Shown one piece after another: positions 1-7,373 of a stretch of 16,910 nucleotides of DNA (positions are counted from its first letter, which is position 1; every line of letters begins with the position of its first letter). Source of the stretch: JBFLYZ01 sp040756415 (lineage in GTDB: Bacteria > Bacteroidota > Bacteroidia > JADZBD01); assembly GCA_040756415.1 (NCBI GenBank), contig JBFLYZ010000072.1:1-16910 (forward strand), read 5' to 3'. Position numbers and translations under genes: made by a program. The notes beneath the pieces are model-generated. The model was not told where the DNA came from and made no database searches. It was given only the letters and a program-made list of their open reading frames with translations.

Positions 1-59
1 CATCTATACTTTAAGTTATAACAACAGGCTTTTCAGGAAGATTGAAGTAGCGAGGTAAG

Positions 60-90
60 TTTGCGCTTCATTAACTTTTTGTTAAGTTTG
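60..90 (+). promoter_or_regulatory. Bacteroidota-type promoter upstream of the CotH-protein operon
   Basis: TTTG at 60-63 is followed after 19 nt by TAAGTTTG at 83-90. This is an exact match to the -33 (TTTG/TTG) and -7 (TAnnTTTG) elements described for Bacteroides and Flavobacterium, with spacing in the usual 17-23 nt range. Transcription would begin only about 10 nt before the TTG start at 107. No comparable element was seen in the short gaps between the next five genes, so this promoter probably drives the whole block to 6555. That it is used is inference. Confidence 0.6.
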
Positions 91-106
91 AAGAAAAATT
101 CAGGCT

Positions 107-3100
107 TTGAAAAGTTGCTGCGCACTGCTCCTGTTCTTATTGGGGATTTTACCCGTTTCCTACGGGCAGGTAGTGATCAACGAGGTATCCAGCGCCAGCA
201 CGACCGGCTTTGTTGATGAGGACGGGGAGCAGGAAGACTGGATCGAGCTCTACAATCCCACCGGCAATACCATTAACCTGCAGGGCTATACCATTTCCTG
301 TGTCGAGAACGGCAAAACAAAGACCTGGACCTTTCCCGTTATCTATATACGCCCGTACAGCTTCCTGACCGTATTTTGCTCCGAAAAAAACCGTACCACC
401 TGGTTCGATCACTGGGAGGTACCGGTCTATGCCAATAATCCCTGGAGGTACTTTATCGGGTGGACCGACCCGCCCGCCAACTGGCGCGATCCTAATTTCA
501 ACGATGGGTCATGGCTTCAGGGCCCGGGGGGAATAGGCTATGGCGATGGTGACGACAGCACCACCATCCCTCCCGCCAATTCGCTTTTCATGCGCAAGAC
601 CTTTACCATTGCCGATACTTCCATTATTGCCACCGCGGCCCTGCTCATGGATATAGACGATGGCTTTGTAGCCTACCTGAACGATGTGGAGATCGCCCGC
701 TTCAACGTGGGCGCGTACGGTGATCACCCTTCCTATAATACCGGGGCGTATAACGAGCACGAGGCGCAGATGTACCAGAACGGTAATTTCTCGGCCGGCT
801 TTTTTATTTCGCCCGAGCTGGTCGATTCCGCCATACGGCCGGGAACAAATGTGCTGGCCATACAAACACACAACTATGTAAGCGGGCTGGATGACCTGAG
901 CTGCATCGCGTATATGCTGCTGGGGGTGAGCGATACATCGGTAACGTATTTCCCTTTCCCGGCCGAGATCCACCTTCACACGAGCTTCAACCTGAACAGC
1001 AGCGGGCAACTGCTGGTGCTAAAAGACCCGTCAGGCAACATCATCGACCAGCAGAACGTGCCGGGCATGCAAATGGACGATTCGCGCGGGCGTAAGCCCG
1101 ATGGCTCGCCCGCCTGGTGCCTGTTTGATAACGCTACGCCTGACACCAGCAACAACACTTCGGCCTGCTATTCGGGTTATGCCTCGGCACCCGCCTTCAC
1201 GCTGAACGCGGGCTTTTACACCGGCCCGCAGACGCTGAGCATCACTTCTGCCACCCCCGGCACCATACGCTGGACCAATGACGGCAACGACCCCGATCTT
1301 TTTTCCAACATCTACACCGGCCCCATCAGCATCGACTCCAACCAGGTGATACGCGCCCGGGTATTCCCGTCCAACCTGGCCCAATTGCCCGGCCCGATAA
1401 CGACCAATACCTATTTCATTAATGAGAGCATCACCCTGCCGGTGATCTCGCTCACCAGCGACCCCTACAATCTCTTTGACTGGAATTACGGTATTTACAT
1501 GCTCGGGCCTAACGCGGATACGGTGAACATGCCCTACTTCGGGGCCAATTTCTGGCAGGAATGGGAGCGGCCGGCCAACATCGAGTATTTTGACGGGCAG
1601 AACAGGTTCCAGTTCGAGGTAAGCTCAGGGATAAAGATACAGGGTAACTTTTCAAAGGCCTGGCCGCAGCGGGGCTTTTCCGTAAAGGCCAAGGACAACT
1701 ACGGGGGAAGCAAGATCAATTACCCGCTCTTTCCCGACAAGCCGCATATCACCGAGTTCAAAAGCTTCAACATACGCAATGCGGGCAGCGACTGGAACAC
1801 GTGCCACATGCGCGACCGGCTGAACCAGAAATCGGTGCAGGACGTGACCCACATCGATATGATGGACGGCAGGCCCTGCGTGCTCTTCATCAACGGCCGG
1901 TACTGGGGCGTATACGAGCTGCGCGAGCGGCAGAACGAACAGTACATCGAGGATAATTCGGGCGTCAACAAGAACAACATCGATTTCCTTCAATTCGATG
2001 GAGACGTCATCGCGGGAAGCAACAAGCCTTTCTTTGATATGGTCAGCTTCATCGTTAACAACAGCATGGCCATACAGCAGAACTACGACTCGGCAAAGCA
2101 GTTGCTCGATATCGAGAACTTCTGCGATTATTTCATAGCCGAGACCTATATCATCAACATCGACTGGCTGGGCTCCTACACCAACAACATCAAGTTCTGG
2201 CGGCCCAACAGCCCGGCCGGCAAATGGCGCTACGTGATGTGGGATACCGACCTCTCGCTCGGGTTCCTGCCCTGGTACGGAGGCGCGGATACCACCAACA
2301 TGCTGAACGTGGCCATCAACCCGCCCACCTGGAACCCCCATTCGGGCATGCTTTCGGCCATGCTTCAGAACACCGCGTTCAGGAACTATTTTGTGAACCG
2401 CTATGCCGACCTGATGAACACCATTTACCAGCCCCAGAACTTCCGAAACAGGGCCTATGCCCTGCGCGACCAGATGCTGCCTGAAATGACACGGCATTTC
2501 GCATTATGGGGAGGAACTTCCCCCTGGCCTAACCTGATCGGCCGCGCATACGATGTGCCTAGCTGGTTCACCCTGATCGACAGCATGCTGCTGTTCACGG
2601 ATAACCGCATCGTGTACGCGCGAAATTATGTGGAAAGCCAGTTTGGCCTGGTGAAACAGGTAAACGTAACGCTGAACGCGGAGCCCTCCGGAGCCGGCAA
2701 GATACAGATCAGCACCATTGTGCCCGATTCGCTGCCCTGGACCGGGGTGTATTTTGACGGGGTGCCCGTGACCATGACCGCCATCCCCAATCCTGGCTAC
2801 AAATTTGCTTACTGGAAATCGAACAGCGTAGTGCCGGGGGCTGACAGGAATATGAGCATTACCTACAACATCGATACGAACGATGTCTTTACGGCTTATT
2901 TTGAGCCGCTGGAGAATTTCTTCGATGCTTATCCCAACCCCTTCTCCAATACGCTCACCATTGTTTATGAAGTGCCGGAAGAGCAGCAGGCCGAACTGGC
3001 CATTTACGATATACTGGGGCAGAAAATACGCACGCTGGTGCCGTTTACCACTTTCCAGAACCCGGGCGTGCATACCATTACACTCGACCCGAACGCACTG

Positions 3101-3184
3101 AACCTGGCCGATGGCATCTACATCCTGGAGTTCCGCACCAGCGATTACCGTAAAACCATCAAGCTGGTAAGGGCTAAAGATTAA
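107..3184 (+). CDS. Secreted multidomain CotH kinase-domain protein with T9SS sorting tail
   Basis: A 1025-residue exported protein. Residues 1-20 form a signal peptide (MKS plus a Leu-rich core, cut before Q21). About 21-113 resembles a lamin-tail domain (VVINEV, DWIELYN). About 115-280 is a beta-rich, possibly galactose-binding-like segment (GGIGYGDGDD, FVAYLNDVEIARFN). About 360-442 resembles the chitobiase/hexosaminidase C-terminal domain (TIRWTNDGNDP). About 445-830 is a CotH-type kinase-fold domain: NGRYWGVYELRER at 596-608 and the acidic pair D713/D715 in MWDTDLSLG, probably metal-binding. About 852-937 is a beta repeat (GYKFAYWKS, FTAYFEP). The last 85 or so residues are a type A T9SS sorting domain (YPNPF at 942-946, then YDILGQKIRTL and DGIYILEF). 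CotH proteins of Bacillus phosphorylate spore-coat proteins; here the substrate is unknown and the expected location is the cell surface. The start is TTG, chosen because it alone gives an intact signal peptide behind the promoter. First gene of a six-gene run. Confidence 0.88.
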   Translation: MKSCCALLLFLLGILPVSYGQVVINEVSSASTTGFVDEDGEQEDWIELYNPTGNTINLQGYTISCVENGKTKTWTFPVIYIRPYSFLTVFCSEKNRTTWFDHWEVPVYANNPWRYFIGWTDPPANWRDPNFNDGSWLQGPGGIGYGDGDDSTTIPPANSLFMRKTFTIADTSIIATAALLMDIDDGFVAYLNDVEIARFNVGAYGDHPSYNTGAYNEHEAQMYQNGNFSAGFFISPELVDSAIRPGTNVLAIQTHNYVSGLDDLSCIAYMLLGVSDTSVTYFPFPAEIHLHTSFNLNSSGQLLVLKDPSGNIIDQQNVPGMQMDDSRGRKPDGSPAWCLFDNATPDTSNNTSACYSGYASAPAFTLNAGFYTGPQTLSITSATPGTIRWTNDGNDPDLFSNIYTGPISIDSNQVIRARVFPSNLAQLPGPITTNTYFINESITLPVISLTSDPYNLFDWNYGIYMLGPNADTVNMPYFGANFWQEWERPANIEYFDGQNRFQFEVSSGIKIQGNFSKAWPQRGFSVKAKDNYGGSKINYPLFPDKPHITEFKSFNIRNAGSDWNTCHMRDRLNQKSVQDVTHIDMMDGRPCVLFINGRYWGVYELRERQNEQYIEDNSGVNKNNIDFLQFDGDVIAGSNKPFFDMVSFIVNNSMAIQQNYDSAKQLLDIENFCDYFIAETYIINIDWLGSYTNNIKFWRPNSPAGKWRYVMWDTDLSLGFLPWYGGADTTNMLNVAINPPTWNPHSGMLSAMLQNTAFRNYFVNRYADLMNTIYQPQNFRNRAYALRDQMLPEMTRHFALWGGTSPWPNLIGRAYDVPSWFTLIDSMLLFTDNRIVYARNYVESQFGLVKQVNVTLNAEPSGAGKIQISTIVPDSLPWTGVYFDGVPVTMTAIPNPGYKFAYWKSNSVVPGADRNMSITYNIDTNDVFTAYFEPLENFFDAYPNPFSNTLTIVYEVPEEQQAELAIYDILGQKIRTLVPFTTFQNPGVHTITLDPNALNLADGIYILEFRTSDYRKTIKLVRAKD

Positions 3185-3237
3185 ATAAGATCAGTGAACC
3201 ATAAAAGAGAACATCAACACCAACCAAAATAAAACTT

Positions 3238-3675
3238 ATGAAAAAGACCATTTCCCTTACATTCATTCTGTTCGCATCAGTCATTTTTATCGCTTCCTGC
3301 AGCAAGGGACCCGGTGAGGGCGGCAAAGCGGCCATAAAAGGCAAAGTGTTTGTACGCAATTACGATGCTACGTTCACGCAGCTTTATGCCTCGTATTACG
3401 CGCAGGACGAAGACGTATATATCATTTATGGCGATGATGCCACATTCAGCCGCAGCGTAAAGACCAATTATGACGGCACCTATGTGTTCCCTTACCTGAG
3501 GCCGGGCAAGTATAAGGTGTTCACCTACTCGAAGGATACGGTCAAATACCTCAACGGGCAGCCCAATTACTCCGGCAACGTGGTCGCGTCCAAGACCGTT
3601 CATGTGCTCAAGGAGGTGGAAATAGTAGGCAAAAAGGATACGACCGTGGTGCCCGATCTCGAGATCGTCAAATAA
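3238..3675 (+). CDS. Small lipoprotein with carboxypeptidase-regulatory-like beta fold
   Basis: A 145-residue predicted lipoprotein. MKK and a hydrophobic stretch end in the lipobox IASC, with lipidation expected on C21. The mature chain starts SKGPGEGG, probably a flexible tether. A compact beta domain follows, with AIKGKVFVRN, then TNYDGTYVFPYLRPGKYKV. That pattern (initial strand, later a G-x-Y-x-F-x-x-L-x-P-G-x-Y turn) is typical of carboxypeptidase regulatory-like or SdrD-B-like domains, which are usually non-catalytic structural or binding modules. No enzymatic motif is visible. It lies 53 nt after the CotH gene and 20 nt before the next gene with no terminator between, so co-transcription is likely. 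Whether it faces the periplasm or the surface cannot be read from the sequence. Lipoprotein assignment is firm; the role is unknown. Confidence 0.8.
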   Translation: MKKTISLTFILFASVIFIASCSKGPGEGGKAAIKGKVFVRNYDATFTQLYASYYAQDEDVYIIYGDDATFSRSVKTNYDGTYVFPYLRPGKYKVFTYSKDTVKYLNGQPNYSGNVVASKTVHVLKEVEIVGKKDTTVVPDLEIVK

Positions 3676-3695
3676 CATTTTCTACCGCACCGCCC

Positions 3696-4283
3696 ATGAA
3701 AACCCTGGCCCTTATCGCATCGCTCGTCCTCCTGTGGGGCGCCTCTTCAGCCCAGAGCAAGAAAAAGATCAAGATGTACAAGATCAAATCCACCACGGAG
3801 ACCACTACCGAGACTATCGAGGGCAAGGAGGTGACCTATAAAAGCGTTCATTCCGTTTTCGACAAGGAGGGCGAGACCACCGAAAAGACCGAGTACAGGC
3901 CCGATGGCTCCGTGAAACGGAAAGAGACGAAGAAATTTGACGGGAAAGGGAACGTGCTGGAAGAGACCTTTTACGAGGTAAAGGATAACAAGGGCGGAAC
4001 GGATAAACCGGGCGTTAAGAACACCAAGAAAACCTACAAGTATAATTCCAACGATGATGTGACCGAGGAGTGCGAGTACGATGGCGCCAAGCTGCTGAAG
4101 AAAACCGTGACCTCTTACAACAGCAATGGCGACAAAAGCATGGAAGTGACCTATGACGCGGACGGCAAATTGCTGAAGAAATCGGTTTTCGCTTATGATA
4201 AAAAAGGCCTCAAGATCGAAAAGAAGACCTATGACGCGAACAATAACGTGATCGAGGTAAAGAAATACACCTACCAGTTCTGA
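3696..4283 (+). CDS. Lysine-rich secreted repeat protein (YD/MORN-like repeats)
   Basis: A 195-residue exported protein of unknown function. The signal peptide is residues 1-19 (cut after SSA, before Q20). The mature protein is strikingly charged: I count 36 lysines in about 176 residues, many in pairs or triplets, mixed with Glu and Asp. From about residue 64 to the end it is made of short degenerate repeats of the form Y-D-x-x-G-x-(L/V)-x-(K/E)-(K/E)-x-x-x-Y, for example YDADGKLLKK, YDKKGLKIEKK and YDANNNVIEVKK. Such repeats resemble RHS/YD or MORN_2-type beta-hairpin repeats and suggest an elongated beta structure. Its stop codon shares one base with the start of the VTC gene, so the two are probably translationally coupled. 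A polycation encoded beside a polyphosphate-polymerase-like protein could bind a polyanion, but that is inference. Confidence 0.8.
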   Translation: MKTLALIASLVLLWGASSAQSKKKIKMYKIKSTTETTTETIEGKEVTYKSVHSVFDKEGETTEKTEYRPDGSVKRKETKKFDGKGNVLEETFYEVKDNKGGTDKPGVKNTKKTYKYNSNDDVTEECEYDGAKLLKKTVTSYNSNGDKSMEVTYDADGKLLKKSVFAYDKKGLKIEKKTYDANNNVIEVKKYTYQF

Positions 4284-5044
4284 TGCAGGAGCAAAAGATA
4301 AAAGACATACTGGCAACTTTCGAGCCCATTACGCTGGAGGAAATGGACAGCGTCAAGCTCATGGACCGCACCGATACGAAGTTCGTCTTTTCCTTTGACC
4401 AGTTGCCGGGCATATTGGAAGCCATACGCCCTTACTACCGCGCGCTGGAGATCAGCGGTACTCGCGTAAGCAAGTACGAGACCCTGTATTACGATACGGA
4501 CGATTTCAACCTCTACCAGCGGCATCATTGCGGAAAGATGAACCGGTACAAGATCCGCTCGCGTAAATACGTTGAATCCGACCTCCACTTTTTTGAGGTG
4601 AAATACAAGAACAATAAAGGCCGCACGATCAAGAACCGGATCAAGACGAAGGAGATCGAGCGCGAGCTCACCGAGAAAACAAGAAGAATGCTGGCCGACA
4701 ACACGAATATTCCCCCCGACAGCCTGAAAGCCAAGCTGTGGGTCAACTATTCGCGCATTACGCTGGTGAACAAGCAATCGGCCGAGCGACTGACCATCGA
4801 TATTGGCCTGCATTATATCACGGAGCACAAGCGCAGCGATCACCAGAACCTGGTCATTGCCGAAGTAAAACAGGACAAGGCCAGCTCCTCATCGCCTGTC
4901 ATCTCGGTGCTGCGCGAGAAGCGGATCAAGGAAGGCTCCATGAGCAAGTACTGCTTCGGGGTCATCACCTTGTTCGATGAGGTAAAAAAGAATAACTTTA
5001 AACTCAAAATACGTCACATCAATAAAATAACCTATGCCGCTTAG
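4283..5044 (+). CDS. VTC-domain polyphosphate polymerase-like protein
   Basis: A 253-residue soluble protein: no signal peptide and no membrane segment, so cytoplasmic. It matches the VTC domain of the CYTH/triphosphate-tunnel superfamily, known from yeast Vtc4, which makes polyphosphate from ATP. Tunnel-type motifs in order: RTDTKF at 29-34, the LYYDTDD strand near 70, RYKIRSRKY at 88-96 (alternating basic residues pointing into the tunnel), FFEVKYK around E105-K109, a basic helix with RTIKNRIKTKEIERELTEK, LTIDIG near 170, IAEVKQD with E194 and K196 (metal and phosphate binding in the family), and SKYCFG near 228. All the charged strands expected of an active tunnel enzyme seem present. It lacks the SPX sensor and membrane parts of yeast Vtc proteins. 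It overlaps the upstream gene by 1 nt and the DUF4956 gene by 11 nt; VTC and DUF4956 genes are commonly adjacent. Family is confident; polyphosphate as product is inferred. Confidence 0.88.
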   Translation: MQEQKIKDILATFEPITLEEMDSVKLMDRTDTKFVFSFDQLPGILEAIRPYYRALEISGTRVSKYETLYYDTDDFNLYQRHHCGKMNRYKIRSRKYVESDLHFFEVKYKNNKGRTIKNRIKTKEIERELTEKTRRMLADNTNIPPDSLKAKLWVNYSRITLVNKQSAERLTIDIGLHYITEHKRSDHQNLVIAEVKQDKASSSSPVISVLREKRIKEGSMSKYCFGVITLFDEVKKNNFKLKIRHINKITYAA

Positions 5045-5798
5045 AATGTCTGTTTTAAAGCTGTTCCTGCTTATTGGTCTGCTGCTGCCGGCCGGCACGG
5101 GCGTGTTAAAGGCCCAGGATAATGCATCGCAGGAGACCGTGCAGGATGACGGCACCGACAAGAAGAAGAAAAAAAAGAACCCCGATGTTTCAGAGGAGGA
5201 TTTCTTCCAGTTCGCCCTGGAAAGACTGAACTTTATTTTCTTCATGCGCCTGCTTATCGATGTGGTGACCATGATCGTGCTGATCGGACTGATCTATTAC
5301 CCCAACTACAACAAAAAGGACTTCTTCTTCACTTTCTTCATGTTCAACATTGTCATGTTCTTTATCACCTACCTGCTTAACAAAGTAGAGCTCAGCACGG
5401 GTGCCGCATTCGGCCTTTTTGCCGTATTCTCCCTGCTGCGCTACCGCACCGAGGATATTTCCGCCAAGGACATGACCTACCTCTTTGTAGTGATCGCCAT
5501 AGGACTGGTGACGGCCGTTAACAAGGGCAATTTGTTCGAGATCTGCGTGATCAACGCCATCATTATCCTTTTCGCCTTCTTCCTCGATGGCAACCTGCTG
5601 CTGCGCCAGGAAATGATCAAGAACATACAGTACGACAACATTGAAATGATCAAGCCCGAGAACCATGCGGCCCTCATGGAGGACCTGAAGAAGCGCACCG
5701 GGCTCGAGATACACAAGGTCTCGATCGGCCGCGTGGATTACCTGCGCGATACCGCCACCGTGAAGATTTACTATTACGAAAAAAAGAAAAATGCATAA
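5034..5798 (+). CDS. DUF4956 inner-membrane protein
   Basis: A 254-residue membrane protein. The first 28 or so residues look like a signal peptide or first membrane anchor (LFLLIGLLLPAG, then KAQ). A hydrophilic linker follows, with acidic and Ser/Thr residues and six consecutive lysines (DKKKKKKNPD). Then come about four to five hydrophobic helices: RLLIDVVTMIVLIGLIYY, FFFTFFMFNIVMFFITYLL, GAAFGLFAVFSLLRYRT, MTYLFVVIAIGLVTAV, and VINAIIILFAFFLD. The GLFAVFSLLRYRTEDISAKDMTYLF stretch, split across helices three and four, is the signature of DUF4956. A C-terminal soluble segment of about 70 residues ends EKKKNA. The start at 5034 overlaps the VTC gene; an in-frame ATG at 5046, just after the VTC stop, is an equally good start and keeps the signal sequence. 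By analogy with the membrane part of the yeast VTC complex it may anchor the polymerase or pass its product across the membrane, but that is not established. Confidence 0.85.
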   Translation: MPLRMSVLKLFLLIGLLLPAGTGVLKAQDNASQETVQDDGTDKKKKKKNPDVSEEDFFQFALERLNFIFFMRLLIDVVTMIVLIGLIYYPNYNKKDFFFTFFMFNIVMFFITYLLNKVELSTGAAFGLFAVFSLLRYRTEDISAKDMTYLFVVIAIGLVTAVNKGNLFEICVINAIIILFAFFLDGNLLLRQEMIKNIQYDNIEMIKPENHAALMEDLKKRTGLEIHKVSIGRVDYLRDTATVKIYYYEKKKNA

Positions 5799-5807
5799 CC
5801 AGATTTT

Positions 5808-6539
5808 ATGAATAGACTTATCGCTGCATTTCTGCTTTTTGCAGGCTCGCTTACTGCCAGGGCCCAGGAGAACGATTTCGGCATGTGGAATACGCTGAAC
5901 CTGGAGTACAAGCTCAGCCAGAACTTCTCGATCGTTGCCTGCGAGGAATTCCGCCTGAAAGAGAACCTCTCGCAGGTCAACCTGTTCTATACCAATATCG
6001 GCTTCAGCTACAGGATAAATAAGAATTTCAAGGTGTCGCCCATTTACCGTTTCATCCAGAAAAGATTTGACGATGGCTATTACGGCCTGAAGCACCGCCT
6101 GATGCTGGACCTGGGATACAAGCAGAAGCTGGGGATGATACGCTTCGGTTACCGCGCGCGCCTCCAGGGCGAGATCGCTTACCCGGGAGCCGATCGCCTT
6201 GGCGATGTGGCCGAATATTACTGGCGCAACAAATTCGACTTCAAGCTCGACATCAATTCTTCGCGTTTTGTCCCTTATTTCGGCACCGAGCTGCGCGTAC
6301 AGCTTTTCAATCCCCGCATCCGCGAACACCAGGAGTTCGGCTTCGACCGCACGCGCCTATACGCGGGATGCGATTATGAGATCAATGACGGCAATACCTT
6401 CGGCCTGTACTACCTTGTACAGTTCGACTTCCAGCAGAACGATCCGGTGACCCAGTACATCCTGGGGCTGGAATATTCACTAACCCTCTTTGGCGGTGGC
6501 GGTGATAGTGACAACGGAGATAACAAGATAAACGAGTAG
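5808..6539 (+). CDS. DUF2490 family predicted outer-membrane beta-barrel
   Basis: A 243-residue exported protein. Signal peptide 1-19 (LTARA, cut before Q20). The remainder is a run of short amphipathic strands with alternating aromatic and polar residues, ending in strands such as YILGLEYSLTLF, as expected of a small outer-membrane barrel. The start of the mature chain (FGMWNTLNLEYKLSQNFSI) and RFIQKRFDDGYYGLKHRLMLDLGYK fit the DUF2490 family, which is widespread in Bacteroidota and has no assigned function. The last 17 or so residues are Gly- and Asp-rich (GGGGDSDNGDNKINE) and would sit outside the barrel. It lies 9 nt after the DUF4956 gene and its stop codon lies inside the operon's terminator stem, so it closes the transcription unit. 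A role as the outer-membrane component of the same pathway is inference from position. Confidence 0.78.
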   Translation: MNRLIAAFLLFAGSLTARAQENDFGMWNTLNLEYKLSQNFSIVACEEFRLKENLSQVNLFYTNIGFSYRINKNFKVSPIYRFIQKRFDDGYYGLKHRLMLDLGYKQKLGMIRFGYRARLQGEIAYPGADRLGDVAEYYWRNKFDFKLDINSSRFVPYFGTELRVQLFNPRIREHQEFGFDRTRLYAGCDYEINDGNTFGLYYLVQFDFQQNDPVTQYILGLEYSLTLFGGGGDSDNGDNKINE

Positions 6540-6555
6540 ATACTCGCTTTTTTTT
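6533..6555 (+). terminator. Intrinsic terminator of the CotH-DUF2490 operon
   Basis: The stem CGAGT (6533-6537) pairs with ACTCG (6542-6546) around a four-base loop, followed after one C by eight T (6548-6555). The stop codon of the DUF2490 gene (6537-6539) lies within it. On the other strand the stem is followed only by TTTATCTT, so any effect on transcripts leaving ispF would be weaker. Confidence 0.75.
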
Positions 6556-6702
6556 GCCCAGGATCTCAATTTGATTGATCGAATCCGGATGGGCGGTGGA
6601 AGAACTGCTGAGCACACCAGCAACAGGAGTGTATGTATGGCTTTCAGCATACTCAAAATTAAACCATTTCAGGTTCGTTTCAAAATCCCTCGAAAAGGAA
6701 AA

Positions 6703-7182
6703 CTATTTCCTGAAGATCAGCGCCACGGCATAGGCACATACCCCGTCCTCGCGGCCCACGTAGCCCAGCTTCTCGTTCGTGGTTGCTTTTATAGAGATGT
6801 CTTCAACAAATATACCCATTGCATCCCCCAGCGCGCGTTTCATTTCAGGGATATGCGGGCTGAGCTTAGGCCGTTCAAGGCATACGGTGGCATCGATATT
6901 GCCGATCGCGTAACCTTCACCCGCGATCAGCCCGACCACTTTTTTCAGCAATATCTTGCTGTCGATATTTTTATACGCGGCCGATGTATTCGGAAAATGT
7001 ATGCCTATATCGCCCAGGCTGGCGGCACCCAGCAGGGCATCGCAGATGGCATGAATGAGCACATCGGCATCGCTGTGACCCACAGCGCCTTTTTCGCTTT
7101 GCAGCTTAATCCCTCCCAGGTAAAGGTCGCGGCCGGCCTCCAGCTTATGTACATCAAATCCGAATCCTATTCTTAACTTCAT
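6703..7182 (-). CDS. ispF: 2-C-methyl-D-erythritol 2,4-cyclodiphosphate synthase
   Basis: IspF converts CDP-methylerythritol 2-phosphate to methylerythritol cyclodiphosphate with release of CMP, the fifth step of the MEP isoprenoid pathway, as a cytoplasmic trimer using divalent metal. The 159-residue chain starts MKLRIGFGFDVHKL and shows the zinc ligands D10 and H12 in DVH and H44 in DADVLIH, the GHSDAD motif at 35-40, LGDIGIHFPNT, ERPKLSPHI, and the C-terminal TTNEKLGYVGREDG motif for the cytidine nucleotide. I place the start at 7182. The longer frame to 7233 adds 17 residues unlike the family and would run into a hairpin. The length equals the usual 157-160. It stands alone: convergent with the DUF2490 gene and separated from porV by two hairpins. 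It has no functional link to its neighbours. Confidence 0.95.
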   Translation of the reverse strand: MKLRIGFGFDVHKLEAGRDLYLGGIKLQSEKGAVGHSDADVLIHAICDALLGAASLGDIGIHFPNTSAAYKNIDSKILLKKVVGLIAGEGYAIGNIDATVCLERPKLSPHIPEMKRALGDAMGIFVEDISIKATTNEKLGYVGREDGVCAYAVALIFRK

Positions 7183-7222
7183 TTCTGCAATTTTAAACCG
7201 CCCGCAAGCCGGCTCTTCGCTA

Positions 7223-7243
7223 AAAATGCCCACCGGGCATTTT
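7223..7243 (-). terminator. Hairpin between porV and ispF, T-run on both strands
   Basis: AAAATGCCC (7223-7231) pairs perfectly with GGGCATTTT (7235-7243) around a three-base loop. Because the stem ends in A/T runs, it reads as a terminator in either direction (five T on the minus strand, four on the plus). It is about 40 nt upstream of the ispF start and lies downstream of the stronger porV terminator, so it probably insulates ispF. The strand is uncertain. Confidence 0.5.
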
Positions 7244-7332
7244 CTTAACGCTCAGCCCCATCAAACCCGGACCCTATACGCGGTTTCATTTTTCAAATAT
7301 AGAAATTGTAGCTCAGCGGAAGGGGTAAAATA

Positions 7333-7359
7333 AAGATCCCTGCGCGAGGCAGGGATCTT
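7333..7359 (-). terminator. Intrinsic terminator after porV
   Basis: AAGATCCCTGC (7333-7343) and GCAGGGATCTT (7349-7359) form a perfect 11-bp stem with a five-base loop. On the minus strand the stem is followed by TATTTT. It begins 15 nt past the porV stop codon, which fits the end of a porU-porV transcript. Confidence 0.75.
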
Positions 7360-7373
7360 CTTATGCACTATTT

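Noticed and set aside
1652..2497. Open frame of 281 codons on the - strand inside the CotH gene.
   Set aside because: Lies opposite the conserved CotH domain and has no recognisable motif.
107..3184. Sporulation role for the CotH-domain protein.
   Set aside because: The organism is a Bacteroidota with a T9SS; the domain name comes from Bacillus and no spore genes are present.
5190..6329. Open frame of 379 codons on the - strand opposite the DUF4956 and DUF2490 genes.
   Set aside because: Spans two well-supported genes and the gap between them, and has no signal peptide or known motif. Shadow frame.
6628..6654. Imperfect inverted repeat (GAGTGTATG / CATACTC) downstream of ispF.
   Set aside because: It has a bulge, a long loop and no T-run on the ispF strand, so it is too weak to call a terminator.
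7183..7233. N-terminal extension of ispF to 7233.
   Set aside because: Adds 17 residues absent from the IspF family and overlaps a perfect hairpin. The internal Met gives the normal length.
7305..7325. tRNA-like string GTAGCTCAGCGGAAGGG resembling a D-arm.
   Set aside because: No acceptor stem partner, anticodon arm or T-arm (GTTCGAAT-like) follows. The downstream sequence is the porV terminator hairpin.
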